This document shows positions 1 through 7,082 of a stretch of 43,983 nucleotides of DNA, piece after piece; position 1 is the first letter of the stretch; each line of letters starts with the position of its first letter. A model generated the notes under the pieces. The model did not search any database. It was not told where the DNA came from and saw nothing but the letters and a program-made list of their open reading frames with translations. Position numbers and translations under genes: made by a program. Source of the DNA: Candidatus Moranbacteria bacterium GW2011_GWE1_49_15 (GTDB lineage: Bacteria; Patescibacteriota; Minisyncoccia; Moranbacterales; GWC2-37-73); NCBI GenBank assembly GCA_001003855.1, contig LCPX01000011.1, positions 3,681 through 47,663 of the forward strand, given 5' to 3'.

Positions 1-2
1 AG

Positions 3-182
3 GGCGGAGGAATTTCCTACGCCGTCCTGCAAAACCGCGATTTCGGCAACCTGATCGGAAACTTCGGGAGGGTGAGCAGTGCCGAGCTTGCGATCGCTTC
101 GGCAAACCGCGCCACGAACAAGTCGACCAAATCGGCATCCGCCGAACGGAGGATAGGTAGCCGGGACATTGTCCTGGCCTGA
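3..182 (+). CDS. C-terminal end of an unidentified protein (cut by window start)
   Basis: Frame 3 is open from the window edge to a TGA at 180-182, giving 59 residues rich in Ala, Ser, Arg and Asn, starting around GGISYAVLQNRDFGNL. A rho-independent terminator follows 33 bases later, which fits the end of a real gene. Frames 1 and 2 close earlier. I do not recognise a family from this fragment, and the opposite-strand frame (17-199) is probably a shadow of it. The rest of the gene lies outside the window. Confidence 0.45.
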   Translation, partial: GGGISYAVLQNRDFGNLIGNFGRVSSAELAIASANRATNKSTKSASAERRIGSRDIVLA

Positions 183-215
183 ACCTTCACCGATCCCACC
201 CAAGCCTGAACGAAG

Positions 216-254
216 AAGACCCCTGGAGAAAACTCTCTCCCGGGGTCTTTTAAA
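216..254 (+). terminator. Rho-independent terminator
   Basis: AAGACCCC (216-223) pairs with GGGGTCTT (242-249), with partial pairing inside the loop, followed by TTTTAAATTTT. It lies between the convergent ends of the partial gene and engB and may serve both, but the better T-run is on the plus strand. Confidence 0.7.
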
Positions 255-270
255 TTTTCCGAAATAAATC

Positions 271-843
271 TTATCCGAACAATTCTTCCAAAATCATTTC
301 TTTCCCCTTCCCCGTCTTGGCCGAATAAAAAAATATCTTATGGTTGGAAAATTTCCCTTCCAAAATCTTGGCCATCTTCGCCATCTCCTTTTGATTGAGT
401 TTATCGGCCTTGTTGGCGACCACGATGAAATCATGCCCGCTTGAAACGAGCAGGTCCGCCATCTGAAGATCGAACTCCTTGGGTCCTGCCTGCGCGTCCA
501 AGATCAGCACCGCTTTTTTCAGGTTGGCTTCGGACCTTTCCAAGTACCACATGATCATCTTGCGCATCTTCTCCGCGTGGCTGGCCGAGAGCTTGGCATA
601 ACCGTATCCCGGAAGATCGACGAAATAAACTTTCTCGTCTATCAGGAAAAAGTTGATTTCTTTGGTTCGGCCCGGAGTGGAACTGGATTTGACCAGATTC
701 CTCATCCCGACCAAAGAATTGATCATGGAGGATTTACCCACATTGGACCTGCCCACGAAAGCGATTTGGGGTATTTTTTCCAAAAGGATCGGGTCCGTGC
801 CCACGATGCCTTTGATAAATTGTGCCGATTTTATTGGTTCCAT
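271..843 (-). CDS. engB: Ribosome biogenesis GTP-binding protein EngB (YsxC/YihA)
   Basis: This is a TrmE-Era-EngA-EngB-Septin-like GTPase needed for late assembly of the 50S ribosomal subunit; it acts in the cytoplasm. From the ATG at 843 the protein has 190 residues, normal for EngB. All G motifs are visible: GRSNVGKS (31-38), TPGRT, DLPGYGYA, and NKADK near residue 145. The frame is open a further 36 codons upstream (to 951), but that extension has no family similarity, and EngB proteins normally begin a short distance before the first strand, so I start at MEPIKSAQ. No Shine-Dalgarno sequence is seen. A minus-strand TATAAT at 959-964 lies back to back with the promoter of the divergent gene at 1029. 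Confidence 0.95.
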   Translation of the reverse strand: MEPIKSAQFIKGIVGTDPILLEKIPQIAFVGRSNVGKSSMINSLVGMRNLVKSSSTPGRTKEINFFLIDEKVYFVDLPGYGYAKLSASHAEKMRKMIMWYLERSEANLKKAVLILDAQAGPKEFDLQMADLLVSSGHDFIVVANKADKLNQKEMAKMAKILEGKFSNHKIFFYSAKTGKGKEMILEELFG

Positions 844-944
844 ATGGGAAGCATACGTAAAAAACGAAATTAGGGCAAGTTTATTCACCTTATTTGCAAG
901 AAATTGCAACCACAATACCCTTCGAAAACCACCCATGAAAATCC

Positions 945-973
945 TGGACAAATATCAAATTATATGCTATAAT
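945..973 (+). promoter_or_regulatory. Sigma70-type promoter with extended -10
   Basis: TGGACA (945-950), a 17-base spacer, then TATAAT (968-973) preceded by TGC, an extended -10. Transcription should start near 980 and read the small genes at 1029 and 1355. A divergent TATAAT on the minus strand (959-964) partly shares the same bases and could serve engB. Confidence 0.65.
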
Positions 974-1028
974 CTTAAGAATACGAAAATAGCCCTTTGA
1001 CAATAAACCATAGGAAAGGAGTCCGGAC

Positions 1029-1358
1029 TTGGACAAGAAATTCAGAAAAGGCGATTGGAAAAAACTGGAAAAAATCAAAGGTGAAATCGGCATAATCTTC
1101 CAGCCGGCAAAAGGCTCATGCCCTAAGCATTTCCTGCTTTATGTCATGACGCTCCTAGGACCGGTGGCGCTAGTGGAGGCGCACCTGTTCGGAGAAAAAC
1201 CCCTACCCCTCTGGAGTGAACTCCTGCAAAGGGAAATCCACCGCTTCGATGACTCCGTGAATGTGACCATCTTCGGTTATCTGGAAGAACAACAACCTAT
1301 TGAGAAAAAGGGCAACCTATATCAATTCCCTAGCAAAAAAGGAGGAGAGCGAAAATGA
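1029..1358 (+). CDS. Unknown small protein, TTG start, strong RBS
   Basis: 109 residues. The TTG start is chosen because AAGGAG (1016-1021) sits 7 bases upstream, an ideal Shine-Dalgarno spacing, and a good promoter lies just before it. The N-terminus is Lys-rich (about residues 1-18), followed by a more hydrophobic stretch near YVMTLLGPVALVEAHLF and a charged tail. There is no signal peptide or motif I recognise. It overlaps the next gene by ATGA (1355-1358), so the two are translationally coupled. Its strong SD contrasts with neighbours such as engB and rrm, which have none. Confidence 0.75.
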   Translation: MDKKFRKGDWKKLEKIKGEIGIIFQPAKGSCPKHFLLYVMTLLGPVALVEAHLFGEKPLPLWSELLQREIHRFDDSVNVTIFGYLEEQQPIEKKGNLYQFPSKKGGERK

Positions 1359-1612
1359 GAATAGGTGCGGTCAAAACAATCGCTGAAATTCCGGACAACG
1401 CCGTTTTCCGGGTTCCTCCCAAACACATGGGAGGACTCGCCTGGTACGAGGAGCTCTGGATGAAGGATGCGTCCAGACCGAACGGGGTCAAAAACGTGAC
1501 CCTCGTAGACGGAAAATTCGTCGAACGGGAGGTAGTCTGTTCGCGGACTTGCGAGCCCGTGACCTCCATGCAATACAACCTGCCAGTCGTGCTGGTGGCG
1601 CTTCGGAACTGA
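1355..1612 (+). CDS. Unknown small protein, coupled to the preceding gene
   Basis: 85 residues starting at ATG 1355, which overlaps the stop of the upstream gene. A strong AAGGAGGAG ribosome binding site lies inside that gene's end, at about 1340-1348. The sequence is mixed alpha/beta in character (FRVPPKHMGG, KNVTLVDGKFV, NLPVVLVALRN) with two cysteines in CSRTC. No known domain is recognised and no membrane segment is visible. A perfect terminator hairpin follows 23 bases after the stop, so the 1029-1612 pair forms a complete two-gene transcription unit. Confidence 0.75.
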   Translation: MRIGAVKTIAEIPDNAVFRVPPKHMGGLAWYEELWMKDASRPNGVKNVTLVDGKFVEREVVCSRTCEPVTSMQYNLPVVLVALRN

Positions 1613-1635
1613 ACCTTTCCGCTTCAGAAAAATAG

Positions 1636-1672
1636 AGCCCCAAGCTGAACAGCTTGGGGCTTTTTCTTTTTT
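1636..1672 (+). terminator. Rho-independent terminator
   Basis: AGCCCCAAGCT (1636-1646) pairs perfectly with AGCTTGGGGCT (1651-1661) around a GAAC loop, followed by TTTTTCTTTTTT. Confidence 0.92.
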
Positions 1673-1742
1673 CCGGAATTCAACACCCCGACCGGTTGTA
1701 TCAAAAACATAAGGATCGCCGCAGAAAAGGAGGTGTTGGCGG

Positions 1743-2039
1743 ATGTCGAAATACACCGCGATCAGAGCTCTTCTGAAAATGTCCCGGGTGATGGAAAGAC
1801 CGACCATGCCGACGATCGGGATTGTCGCAGTTGACGGAAGGATTTTCTCCATAGTCGAACCCATTCCGGGAACCGTGCGCTGGAGACAAAACGGACATGG
1901 ACTGGAAGGCATAGCCTTCGAAGCCTATGCCGACGGAAACGGGCTCTATGTCTTCTCCATAGGCGAACCTCCCGATTATGACGAGGGTTTCCATTCCATA
2001 GCCGTTCCGATCCAAGTCCAGTCCCTTTTAGTTCATTGA
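1743..2039 (+). CDS. Unknown small protein with strong RBS
   Basis: 98 residues from ATG 1743, with a near-consensus AAGGAGG (1727-1733) nine bases upstream. A Lys/Arg-containing N-terminal helix (about 1-20) is followed by alternating beta-type segments (TIGIVAVDGRIFSIV, GIAFEAY, GLYVFSIG). No family is recognised. The gene has its own terminator at 2068-2092. Together with the two genes before it, it makes a group of three short unknown proteins that share unusually strong translation signals. Confidence 0.7.
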   Translation: MSKYTAIRALLKMSRVMERPTMPTIGIVAVDGRIFSIVEPIPGTVRWRQNGHGLEGIAFEAYADGNGLYVFSIGEPPDYDEGFHSIAVPIQVQSLLVH

Positions 2040-2067
2040 GTGGGCGCTACGAAAAAATATGCCGCTC

Positions 2068-2092
2068 AGACAGGCTCCGCCTGTCTTTTTTT
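2068..2092. terminator. Terminator between convergent genes
   Basis: AGACAGGC (2068-2075) pairs with GCCTGTCT (2079-2086), loop TCC, followed by seven T on the plus strand. It lies between the plus-strand gene ending at 2039 and the minus-strand dehydrogenase ending at 2096. Confidence 0.85.
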
Positions 2093-2095
2093 ATC

Positions 2096-3103
2096 TCAGC
2101 CGGCTCCCCCTACCGTATTTATGGCGACGCCTTCGGAAAACGCCCTGAGATTCTCAGCCGTAGTGTTAAGGATCCTTTCCAAGGCTTCCTGCGAATAGAA
2201 GGCGATGTGCGGAGTGAAGACCACGTTATCTCTCTTGAGGATCTGCTCGTTGCGCACCAGTTCGCGCAGCTTGTCGTTGTCCTCCTTGTAATAGAGCATT
2301 TGCTTCTCGTCCAAAAGGAGCTCCTCCCCCTCCAAAACGTCCAGTGCGGCTCCTCCGATATACCCCTCGTCCAAGGCGTCGAAAAGCGCGTCCGTGTCCA
2401 CCACTCCCCCGCGCGCCGTATTGATCAGCAGCGCGCCTTTTTTCATCTTCATGATATTTTCCTTGTTGATCAGGTGGTGCGTGTTCTTGTTGTACGGAAC
2501 GTGGAGTGAGACTATATCGGAAGTGGCCAGTACCTCATCCAAGGGGGCGTATTCGAAATGCAAAACTTCGGAAAGGAAGTTGTCGGTCTGGACGTCGAAA
2601 GCTTTGACATGCATGCCGAAACCTTTCGCCATGCGTATCACATGGAGTCCGATTTTTCCCGTCCCGATGACTCCGAGCGTCTTGTCCTTGAGGTCGAATC
2701 CCTTGAGACCTTCGATGGAAAAATCCCCTCCGCTCGTGCGAAGGTATGATTTATGGACGTTTCTTGAAAGCGCCAAAATCAGGGCGAAGGTGTGCTCCGC
2801 CACCGTATTCTCCCCGTAATGCGGGACATTGGCCACCCCGATTCCCTTCTCCTTGCAATGCTCGACATCGATATGGTCGAAACCGGTGGACTGCGTCGCG
2901 ATGAATTTCAGTTTAGGCAATCGCTCGATTGTTTCCTTTTTGACTTTGGAATAAATGAAAACTGAAATCGCCTCGGCGTCCTTGGCCTTTTCGACGTTTT
3001 CTTCGGAAAGGGGCTCTTCGAAAAAAATGATTTCGTGATCCGGCAATCCGTCCCTGAGGAATTCCTGTTTCCACTTCTGCACTTCGAATATAGCTATCTT
3101 CAT
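2096..3103 (-). CDS. D-lactate dehydrogenase-like 2-hydroxyacid dehydrogenase
   Basis: An NAD-dependent D-isomer-specific 2-hydroxyacid dehydrogenase. By resemblance it is D-lactate dehydrogenase (pyruvate to D-lactate, regenerating NAD in fermentative metabolism). 335 residues, typical for the family. The Rossmann motif GTGKIG is at 147-152. The catalytic set is the Arg in NTARGG (231), a Glu in DVLEGEE (about 258-260) and the His in TPHIAF (299). Substrate choice within the family (lactate, hydroxyisocaproate, glycerate) cannot be fixed from sequence alone; DVLEGEE and the overall match favour D-LDH. The start lies 18 bases from the edge of the inverted-repeat element at 3122-3214, so that element is upstream of, or within, its leader. 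Confidence 0.88.
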   Translation of the reverse strand: MKIAIFEVQKWKQEFLRDGLPDHEIIFFEEPLSEENVEKAKDAEAISVFIYSKVKKETIERLPKLKFIATQSTGFDHIDVEHCKEKGIGVANVPHYGENTVAEHTFALILALSRNVHKSYLRTSGGDFSIEGLKGFDLKDKTLGVIGTGKIGLHVIRMAKGFGMHVKAFDVQTDNFLSEVLHFEYAPLDEVLATSDIVSLHVPYNKNTHHLINKENIMKMKKGALLINTARGGVVDTDALFDALDEGYIGGAALDVLEGEELLLDEKQMLYYKEDNDKLRELVRNEQILKRDNVVFTPHIAFYSQEALERILNTTAENLRAFSEGVAINTVGGAG

Positions 3104-3121
3104 TTTTTTGTCGTTAATATC

Positions 3122-3214
3122 TTAAGACTCACGCGTTTGCTCTTGCTCGAACGAGCCTCTGTGCGTATTGACGCAAATACTCATTCTTACTGCGATCAAA
3201 AGCGTAAGTCTTAA
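3122..3214. repeat. Inverted-repeat element, copy A (93 bp)
   Basis: The ends TTAAGACTCACGC (3122-3134) and GCGTAAGTCTTAA (3202-3214) form an imperfect 13-bp inverted repeat. Internally there is a small hairpin with a 5-bp TGCGT-type stem and, beside it, the palindrome GCTCGAACGAGC. Its reverse complement aligns over its whole length with 42589-42705, which carries about 24 extra bases at the centre. It encodes nothing. Confidence 0.8.
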
Positions 3215-3239
3215 TAATTATACCAGTTTTCCCCGCAAC

Positions 3240-3267
3240 AAAAAACCCCCGCCTAGGCGGGGGTTTT
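3240..3267 (-). terminator. Rho-independent terminator of the RRM gene
   Basis: CCCCCGCCTAGGCGGGGG (3246-3263) is a perfect palindrome. On the minus strand it is followed by a T-run (3240-3245 read in reverse), 24 bases after the stop of the gene at 3291. Confidence 0.92.
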
Positions 3268-3290
3268 CATATTTCAAAAGAGTGTCCTAC

Positions 3291-3581
3291 TTAGTATCTG
3301 CTTCCACCGTTGAAATCCCTTTTAGGTCTCTCTTCGAGCGGCCTAGCTTCGTTTACCGTAAGGGTCCTTCCTTCGAACTCTTTTCCATGGAACATGTCGA
3401 TAGCCTTCTGAGCTTCCTCATCAGAGCTCATTTCCACGAATCCGAATCCTTTGGATCTTCCGCTCATTTTGTCAGTGATAATGTTCGCTGACTCGACTGT
3501 TCCGGCCTGGGAGAAATGCTCCTTAAGCGCGTCTTCAGTCGTGGCGTATGGAAGTCCTCCGACGTATAGTTTCTTTGCCAT
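3291..3581 (-). CDS. RRM-domain RNA-binding protein
   Basis: 96 residues forming one RNA recognition motif of the bacterial/cyanobacterial Rbp type. RNP2 is LYVGGL (5-10) and RNP1 is KGFGFVEM (44-51), with the aromatic residues that stack on RNA bases. A short basic tail (about 80-96, PLEERPKRDFNGGSRY) follows. It probably binds single-stranded RNA in the cytoplasm, for example as an RNA chaperone. A promoter at 3692-3720 gives a leader of roughly 100 bases, similar in design to the cold-shock gene at 40778. There is no SD directly before the ATG. Confidence 0.93.
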   Translation of the reverse strand: MAKKLYVGGLPYATTEDALKEHFSQAGTVESANIITDKMSGRSKGFGFVEMSSDEEAQKAIDMFHGKEFEGRTLTVNEARPLEERPKRDFNGGSRY

Positions 3582-3691
3582 TTTTTTCGTCTTATTGTTC
3601 TAATTAACTTTGTAAGGCGACCTCTCTACTTCGCCGCTCTTTCTCCTCACAAAACGAAGGGAAAACTAACGAAACACTTACAAGCAACTCC

Positions 3692-3720
3692 AGGATAGCA
3701 TATTTGGGCTCCATAGTCAA
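3692..3720 (-). promoter_or_regulatory. Promoter of the RRM gene, long 5' leader
   Basis: On the minus strand: TTGACT (3715-3720), a 17-base spacer and TATCCT (3692-3697) preceded by TGC (extended -10). The predicted start near 3685 leaves about 100 untranslated bases before the ATG at 3581. Confidence 0.6.
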
Positions 3721-3733
3721 TCCCGCAGTATAT

Positions 3734-4243
3734 TTAAGCGGTTTGTGCCGCGATTCCCTGTCCCATCTCCCCGATCTCGCTCTTGTAACGGTCCGCCACG
3801 GTTTTCAGATGATTCTCCGTGCTGTAGCGGAGCGCCAAAAGCAAAATCTCCAATTCCACGCTGTCCCCCTTGAAAACGTCGAAAAACCTCTTCTCGATCA
3901 TTGTCTGCTCCATCTTCACGGCGTTCCGCAGGGCGTCGACGAGCGATATCTCCTTTTCAGCTTCGAATATCTGGAGCTGGACATTCTTATAAAAATCCTC
4001 CAACAAATCCTTATTGAACCTGTGCTCTCCGAATTGCACCGTCCCGTCTTCTATCTTCTTCCTCAAGGTCCTTACCCAAGCTCCGTGCCCTAATTCGTCC
4101 TCGGTAAGCTCATCCCAAAATTTCTTCATGAAGGTGAATTTCTCCCCGTAAAGGGCGTAGAGTTCGCTCAATTTGTCTTCGTTTTTGGCAAGCTGGTCGG
4201 CGATATAAAACTGGTATTCCCTCTCGTCCATGGCATTTTTCAT
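3734..4243 (-). CDS. Ferritin-like (rubrerythrin-type) diiron protein, putative
   Basis: 169 residues, nearly all helical. Four helices carry spaced Glu/His residues as in the ferritin-like superfamily: EDKLSELYALY (helix 1), DELTEDELGHGAWV (ExxH, helix 2), MEQTMIEKRFF (helix 3) and STENHLKTV (ExxH, helix 4). This pattern suggests a carboxylate-bridged diiron site for oxidase or peroxidase chemistry or iron handling. There is no CxxC rubredoxin domain, so it is not a complete rubrerythrin. A minus-strand TATAAT at 4262-4267 could be its -10. The family is read from the helix and ligand pattern only; a purely structural helical bundle is the alternative. Confidence 0.65.
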   Translation of the reverse strand: MKNAMDEREYQFYIADQLAKNEDKLSELYALYGEKFTFMKKFWDELTEDELGHGAWVRTLRKKIEDGTVQFGEHRFNKDLLEDFYKNVQLQIFEAEKEISLVDALRNAVKMEQTMIEKRFFDVFKGDSVELEILLLALRYSTENHLKTVADRYKSEIGEMGQGIAAQTA

Positions 4244-4309
4244 AATGATTATTACGCCTATATTATACCCCTTATGGGATCAAAATGAAACAGGGACAGC
4301 GCTGGGGGC

Positions 4310-5566
4310 TTAAAACCCTCTGAAGGAATTCTCGCCTGCCGCATAACCGGTACTCCAACAAGCCAAAAGATTGTATCCCCCGGTAGGCCCATCGACGTCC
4401 AGAACCTCCCCGGCAAAGAAAAGGTTGTCGATTTTTTTCGAGCGCATCGTTTTGGAATCCACCTCCTTGGTCGAGATTCCTCCGCTCGTCACCATGGCCC
4501 GATCGAATCCGAACAATTCCTTGACCGGAACTTCCAATCCCTTGATCAGAAAAACTATTTTCCTTCTTTCTTCCCTGCTGACTTTGGCGGCATGCTTTTC
4601 CGTGTCTATTTTTGAAAGCTTGAGCACCGCATCGCGGACTTTCTCGGAAAAAAGATCCCCTAGGCAGTTCGCCAGTTTCTTGCCCGCGTTCCTTTCCAGA
4701 TCGGCCCTGACGACCTCGTCCAATTTTTCAGCATCCATGTGCGGCTTGAGGTCCACTTTCAAAACCACGTCCCCGCTTTTCAAAAGATCCCTAATTTTCC
4801 CGCTGATGTTGAGCACCATCGGACCGCTCAACCCGAAATGAGCGACCAGCATTTCCCCCTGGCTTTCGAAAATTTTCTTGCCGTCCTGGTAGGCTCCAAC
4901 TTTGGCGTCAGAGAGGCTCACCCCTTGAAGGTCGGCCAGCCATTCGGCTTCCGATTTCACCGGTACGAGCGACGGCTCGGGATCCGCAACGGTATGCCCT
5001 ATTTTTTCAGCCCACCCATAGCCCTGCCCCGTGGAGCCGGAATGCGGATAGGATTTCCCTCCGGTGGCGATGATGTAGTTTTGAGCCACGACTTCCCTTC
5101 CGTCTTTCAAGACAAGTTTTTCAATGACGCTTCCCGAAAATCCGATTTCGGCAACCTCGCTTTCCATGAAAAAATTGACCCCGTTTTCCAAAAGCCTTTT
5201 CCTCAGCGTCCCGACCACGTCGGAAGCCTTTTCCGATTTGGGAAACACGCGTCCGTTTTTTTCCACCTTAAGACCCACTCCCAACCTTTCGAAATATCTG
5301 GAAAATTCTTCCGGCCCGAACTTGCGCAGAGCAGGAAGAAGGAATCTTCCGTTCTTATAAGATTGCGCCAACTTTTTCAGATCGCTCTCGGCCTGGGAAA
5401 TATTGCATCTTCCTCCCCCGGTCATCAGCAGTTTCGTGCCGAAAAAGTCTTTCTTCTCGACCAGGACCACCCGCGCCCCTTTTTCGGCCGCGCGCAAAGC
5501 CGCCATCATCCCCGCTGGCCCGCCGCCGACCACGGCAACGTCGAATTCGAATTTATTTTTTTCCAT
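4310..5566 (-). CDS. FAD-dependent oxidoreductase, BaiN/YhiN (HI0933-like) family
   Basis: 418 residues, usual for the HI0933-like flavoproteins. The N-terminal dinucleotide-binding motif is GGGPAG (14-19), followed by the acidic end of beta-2 (LVEKKD). The family signature MTGGGRCNIS follows. Near the C-terminus are TSGGIS and FAGEVLDVDGPTGGYNL, which complete the FAD site. Members are soluble flavoproteins of poorly defined substrate; BaiN acts on bile acid intermediates, but most bacterial homologues are unassigned, so only the cofactor is confident. The start ATG at 5566 is supported by the position of the Rossmann motif. Confidence 0.92.
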   Translation of the reverse strand: MEKNKFEFDVAVVGGGPAGMMAALRAAEKGARVVLVEKKDFFGTKLLMTGGGRCNISQAESDLKKLAQSYKNGRFLLPALRKFGPEEFSRYFERLGVGLKVEKNGRVFPKSEKASDVVGTLRKRLLENGVNFFMESEVAEIGFSGSVIEKLVLKDGREVVAQNYIIATGGKSYPHSGSTGQGYGWAEKIGHTVADPEPSLVPVKSEAEWLADLQGVSLSDAKVGAYQDGKKIFESQGEMLVAHFGLSGPMVLNISGKIRDLLKSGDVVLKVDLKPHMDAEKLDEVVRADLERNAGKKLANCLGDLFSEKVRDAVLKLSKIDTEKHAAKVSREERRKIVFLIKGLEVPVKELFGFDRAMVTSGGISTKEVDSKTMRSKKIDNLFFAGEVLDVDGPTGGYNLLACWSTGYAAGENSFRGF

Positions 5567-5629
5567 GATATCCGATAACCTTAATTTCTTATATGTCTAA
5601 AAATACTACACCAAACGGGCCGCGCTGTC

Positions 5630-5680
5630 CAAAGAAAAGATAAAATCCGTTCTCCGCCAACCGGCGGAACGGATTTTATC
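5630..5680 (-). terminator. Long hairpin with T-rich tail, containing a 16-bp palindrome
   Basis: GATAAAATCCGTT (5639-5651) pairs with AACGGATTTTATC (5668-5680), capped by the inner palindrome TCCGCCAACCGGCGGA (5653-5668). On the minus strand it is followed by TTTTCTTT. It lies in the 466-bp gap between two divergent genes, so it does not terminate either known gene. It would end a short minus-strand transcript coming from about 5800. Confidence 0.6.
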
Positions 5681-5731
5681 TTCACCCTTTTTTTCTCCAG
5701 CCGAACCCCCTTGCGGCGCAGTACCCATGCC

Positions 5732-5794
5732 TCAGGATACCAATATCTTCGCAAGAACTAAGACAAAAGTGATAACCATGATTCTCGCTTTCAT
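5732..5794 (-). CDS. Possible 20-residue hydrophobic peptide
   Basis: ATG at 5794 to TGA at 5732 encodes a 20-residue peptide: MKARI, then a Val/Leu/Ile/Phe-rich core, then KILVS. This size and layout resemble small membrane-active peptides such as type I toxins. Downstream on the same strand is the hairpin at 5639-5680 with its T-rich tail. There is no Shine-Dalgarno sequence and no conservation evidence, so it may be chance. Confidence 0.15.
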   Translation of the reverse strand: MKARIMVITFVLVLAKILVS

Positions 5795-5917
5795 AATTAC
5801 TTTTGTTTTAATTTTTACATGCACTATTAAATACCACGCAAAAAAATCTTTATTTCAATTTTTTAGCCCAACCCCTTTACATCCGGATAAAAGTATGGCA
5901 AGATAATAGGAATGGAA

Positions 5918-6026
5918 AATTTTAAATTATAAATTTGAAATTTTAAGTGAATTTTAAATGTTTCAATTTCTATTGATTAAAAATTCAGATTTGATTTAAA
6001 ATTTAAAATTAAAAATTGTAAATTTA
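5918..6026. repeat. AT-rich intergenic repeat tract before obg
   Basis: Built from short variants of AAATTT, AATTTTAAAT and TTAAAAATT. It shares GAATTTTAAATG...CAATT and AAATT...GATTT...AAAATTAAAAATT blocks, in order, with the tract at 17990-18118. It reaches almost to the obg start codon, so the obg leader consists largely of this repeat. Confidence 0.45.
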
Positions 6027-6032
6027 GCTAAT

Positions 6033-7001
6033 ATGCTCATAGATGATGTAAAACTTAAGATAACGGCAGGAAAAGGGGGCACCGGAGCCGTCAATTTCAA
6101 CAAGAATATGATGATGCTCGGACCGACCGGCGGAAGCGGAGGAGACGGCGGAAGCGTCTTTGTCGAGGGGATTTCCGATCTGGGCGCCCTGGGACAATTC
6201 CGCTTCAAAAAAGAAATCCGCGCCGATGACGGAAAGGACGGGCGCGGGCAATTCCGCGACGGATCCGACGGACCGGAGCTCGTGCTACAAGTCCCCGTAG
6301 GCACGGTCCTCCATAATCTCACCAAAAACGAAACCCATGAAATAACGTCTGTGGGACAAAAGGTGCTTTTGGCCAAAGGAGGAAACGGCGGCAAGGGCAA
6401 TTTCCTTTTCAGATCCGCACGTAACACCTCCCCCGAACAATTCCAAGAGGGTCTTCCCGGCGAAAGCTTCGATTTCCGCTTGGAGCTAAAAATGATCGCG
6501 GACGTCGGTTTCGTGGGTCTTCCCAACGTGGGAAAATCCAGCTTGCTTAACGAACTGACCAACGCCAGCGCCAAAGTCGCCAACTACCGCTTCACTACCT
6601 TGGAGCCCAATCTGGGAGTGCACTACGGCCTGATTTTGGCCGACATCCCGGGCCTCATCGAAGGAGCCTCGGAAGGCAAAGGATTGGGACACAAATTCCT
6701 CAAACACATCGAGAGGACCAAAGTGCTTTTCCATTTCCTTGCGGCCGATTCGGAAAACCCATTGGAGGATTATGAAACCATCCGGGCCGAGCTAGGCGCG
6801 CACAACAGCGAGCTCCTGGGAAAACCTGAACATATCCTGATAAGCAGGGCCGACACGGTTTCCCCGGAAGAGCTCAAGAAAAAAATAAAATCCCTAAAAA
6901 AACTCAAAAAGGAAATAACCCCCATCTCCATCCTGGACGACGAGAGTCTGAAGCAAGTGAAGAAGATTTTGAATAAGATCGCGGACGAAAAAACGGCGTA
7001 A
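6033..7001 (+). CDS. obg: Obg/CgtA GTPase
   Basis: A GTPase associated with 50S ribosome maturation and stress signalling. 322 residues: N-terminal Gly-rich Obg fold (about 1-155, with GKGGTGAVNF and GGSGGDGGSV), then the G domain. G1 is GLPNVGKS (162-169) and G3 is DIPG (204-207). The guanine-specificity G4 motif, normally NKxD, reads SRAD (271-274), and the G5 region reads PISILDDES rather than the usual SA motif. No C-terminal OCT domain is present, common outside Firmicutes. No SD precedes the ATG. The stop codon lies inside the loop of the terminator. Confidence 0.95.
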   Translation: MLIDDVKLKITAGKGGTGAVNFNKNMMMLGPTGGSGGDGGSVFVEGISDLGALGQFRFKKEIRADDGKDGRGQFRDGSDGPELVLQVPVGTVLHNLTKNETHEITSVGQKVLLAKGGNGGKGNFLFRSARNTSPEQFQEGLPGESFDFRLELKMIADVGFVGLPNVGKSSLLNELTNASAKVANYRFTTLEPNLGVHYGLILADIPGLIEGASEGKGLGHKFLKHIERTKVLFHFLAADSENPLEDYETIRAELGAHNSELLGKPEHILISRADTVSPEELKKKIKSLKKLKKEITPISILDDESLKQVKKILNKIADEKTA

Positions 7002-7012
7002 GCCGTTTTTTT
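6988..7012 (+). terminator. Terminator overlapping the obg stop codon
   Basis: AAAAAACGGC (6988-6997) pairs with GCCGTTTTTT (7002-7011). The four-base loop GTAA (6998-7001) contains the TAA stop. Confidence 0.9.
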
Positions 7013-7013
7013 A

Positions 7014-7054
7014 AATTTACATTTTTCAATTTTCAATTCACAATAAATTTTCAA
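7014..7054. repeat. Left inverted repeat of the four-helix-bundle cassette
   Basis: 41 bases from AATTTACATT to AATTTTCAA. They match the reverse complement of 7452-7485 with one mismatch, apart from a 7-base TTCAATT duplication present only in this copy. Confidence 0.8.
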
Positions 7055-7082
7055 CTTCCAATTTTAAAAGCGATCTTTTTAT

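Noticed and set aside
653..1000. Plus-strand frame over engB
   Set aside because: Antisense to the intact EngB coding sequence with all G motifs.
997..1002. TTGACA as a -35 box for the gene at 1029
   Set aside because: No -10 lies 16-18 bases downstream; that position is occupied by the ribosome binding site and start.
5690..5770. SRP RNA, tmRNA or a known riboswitch in the gap before obg
   Set aside because: Local stems exist, but the conserved SRP (GGAAGCAGC), tmRNA ends and riboswitch cores were not found.
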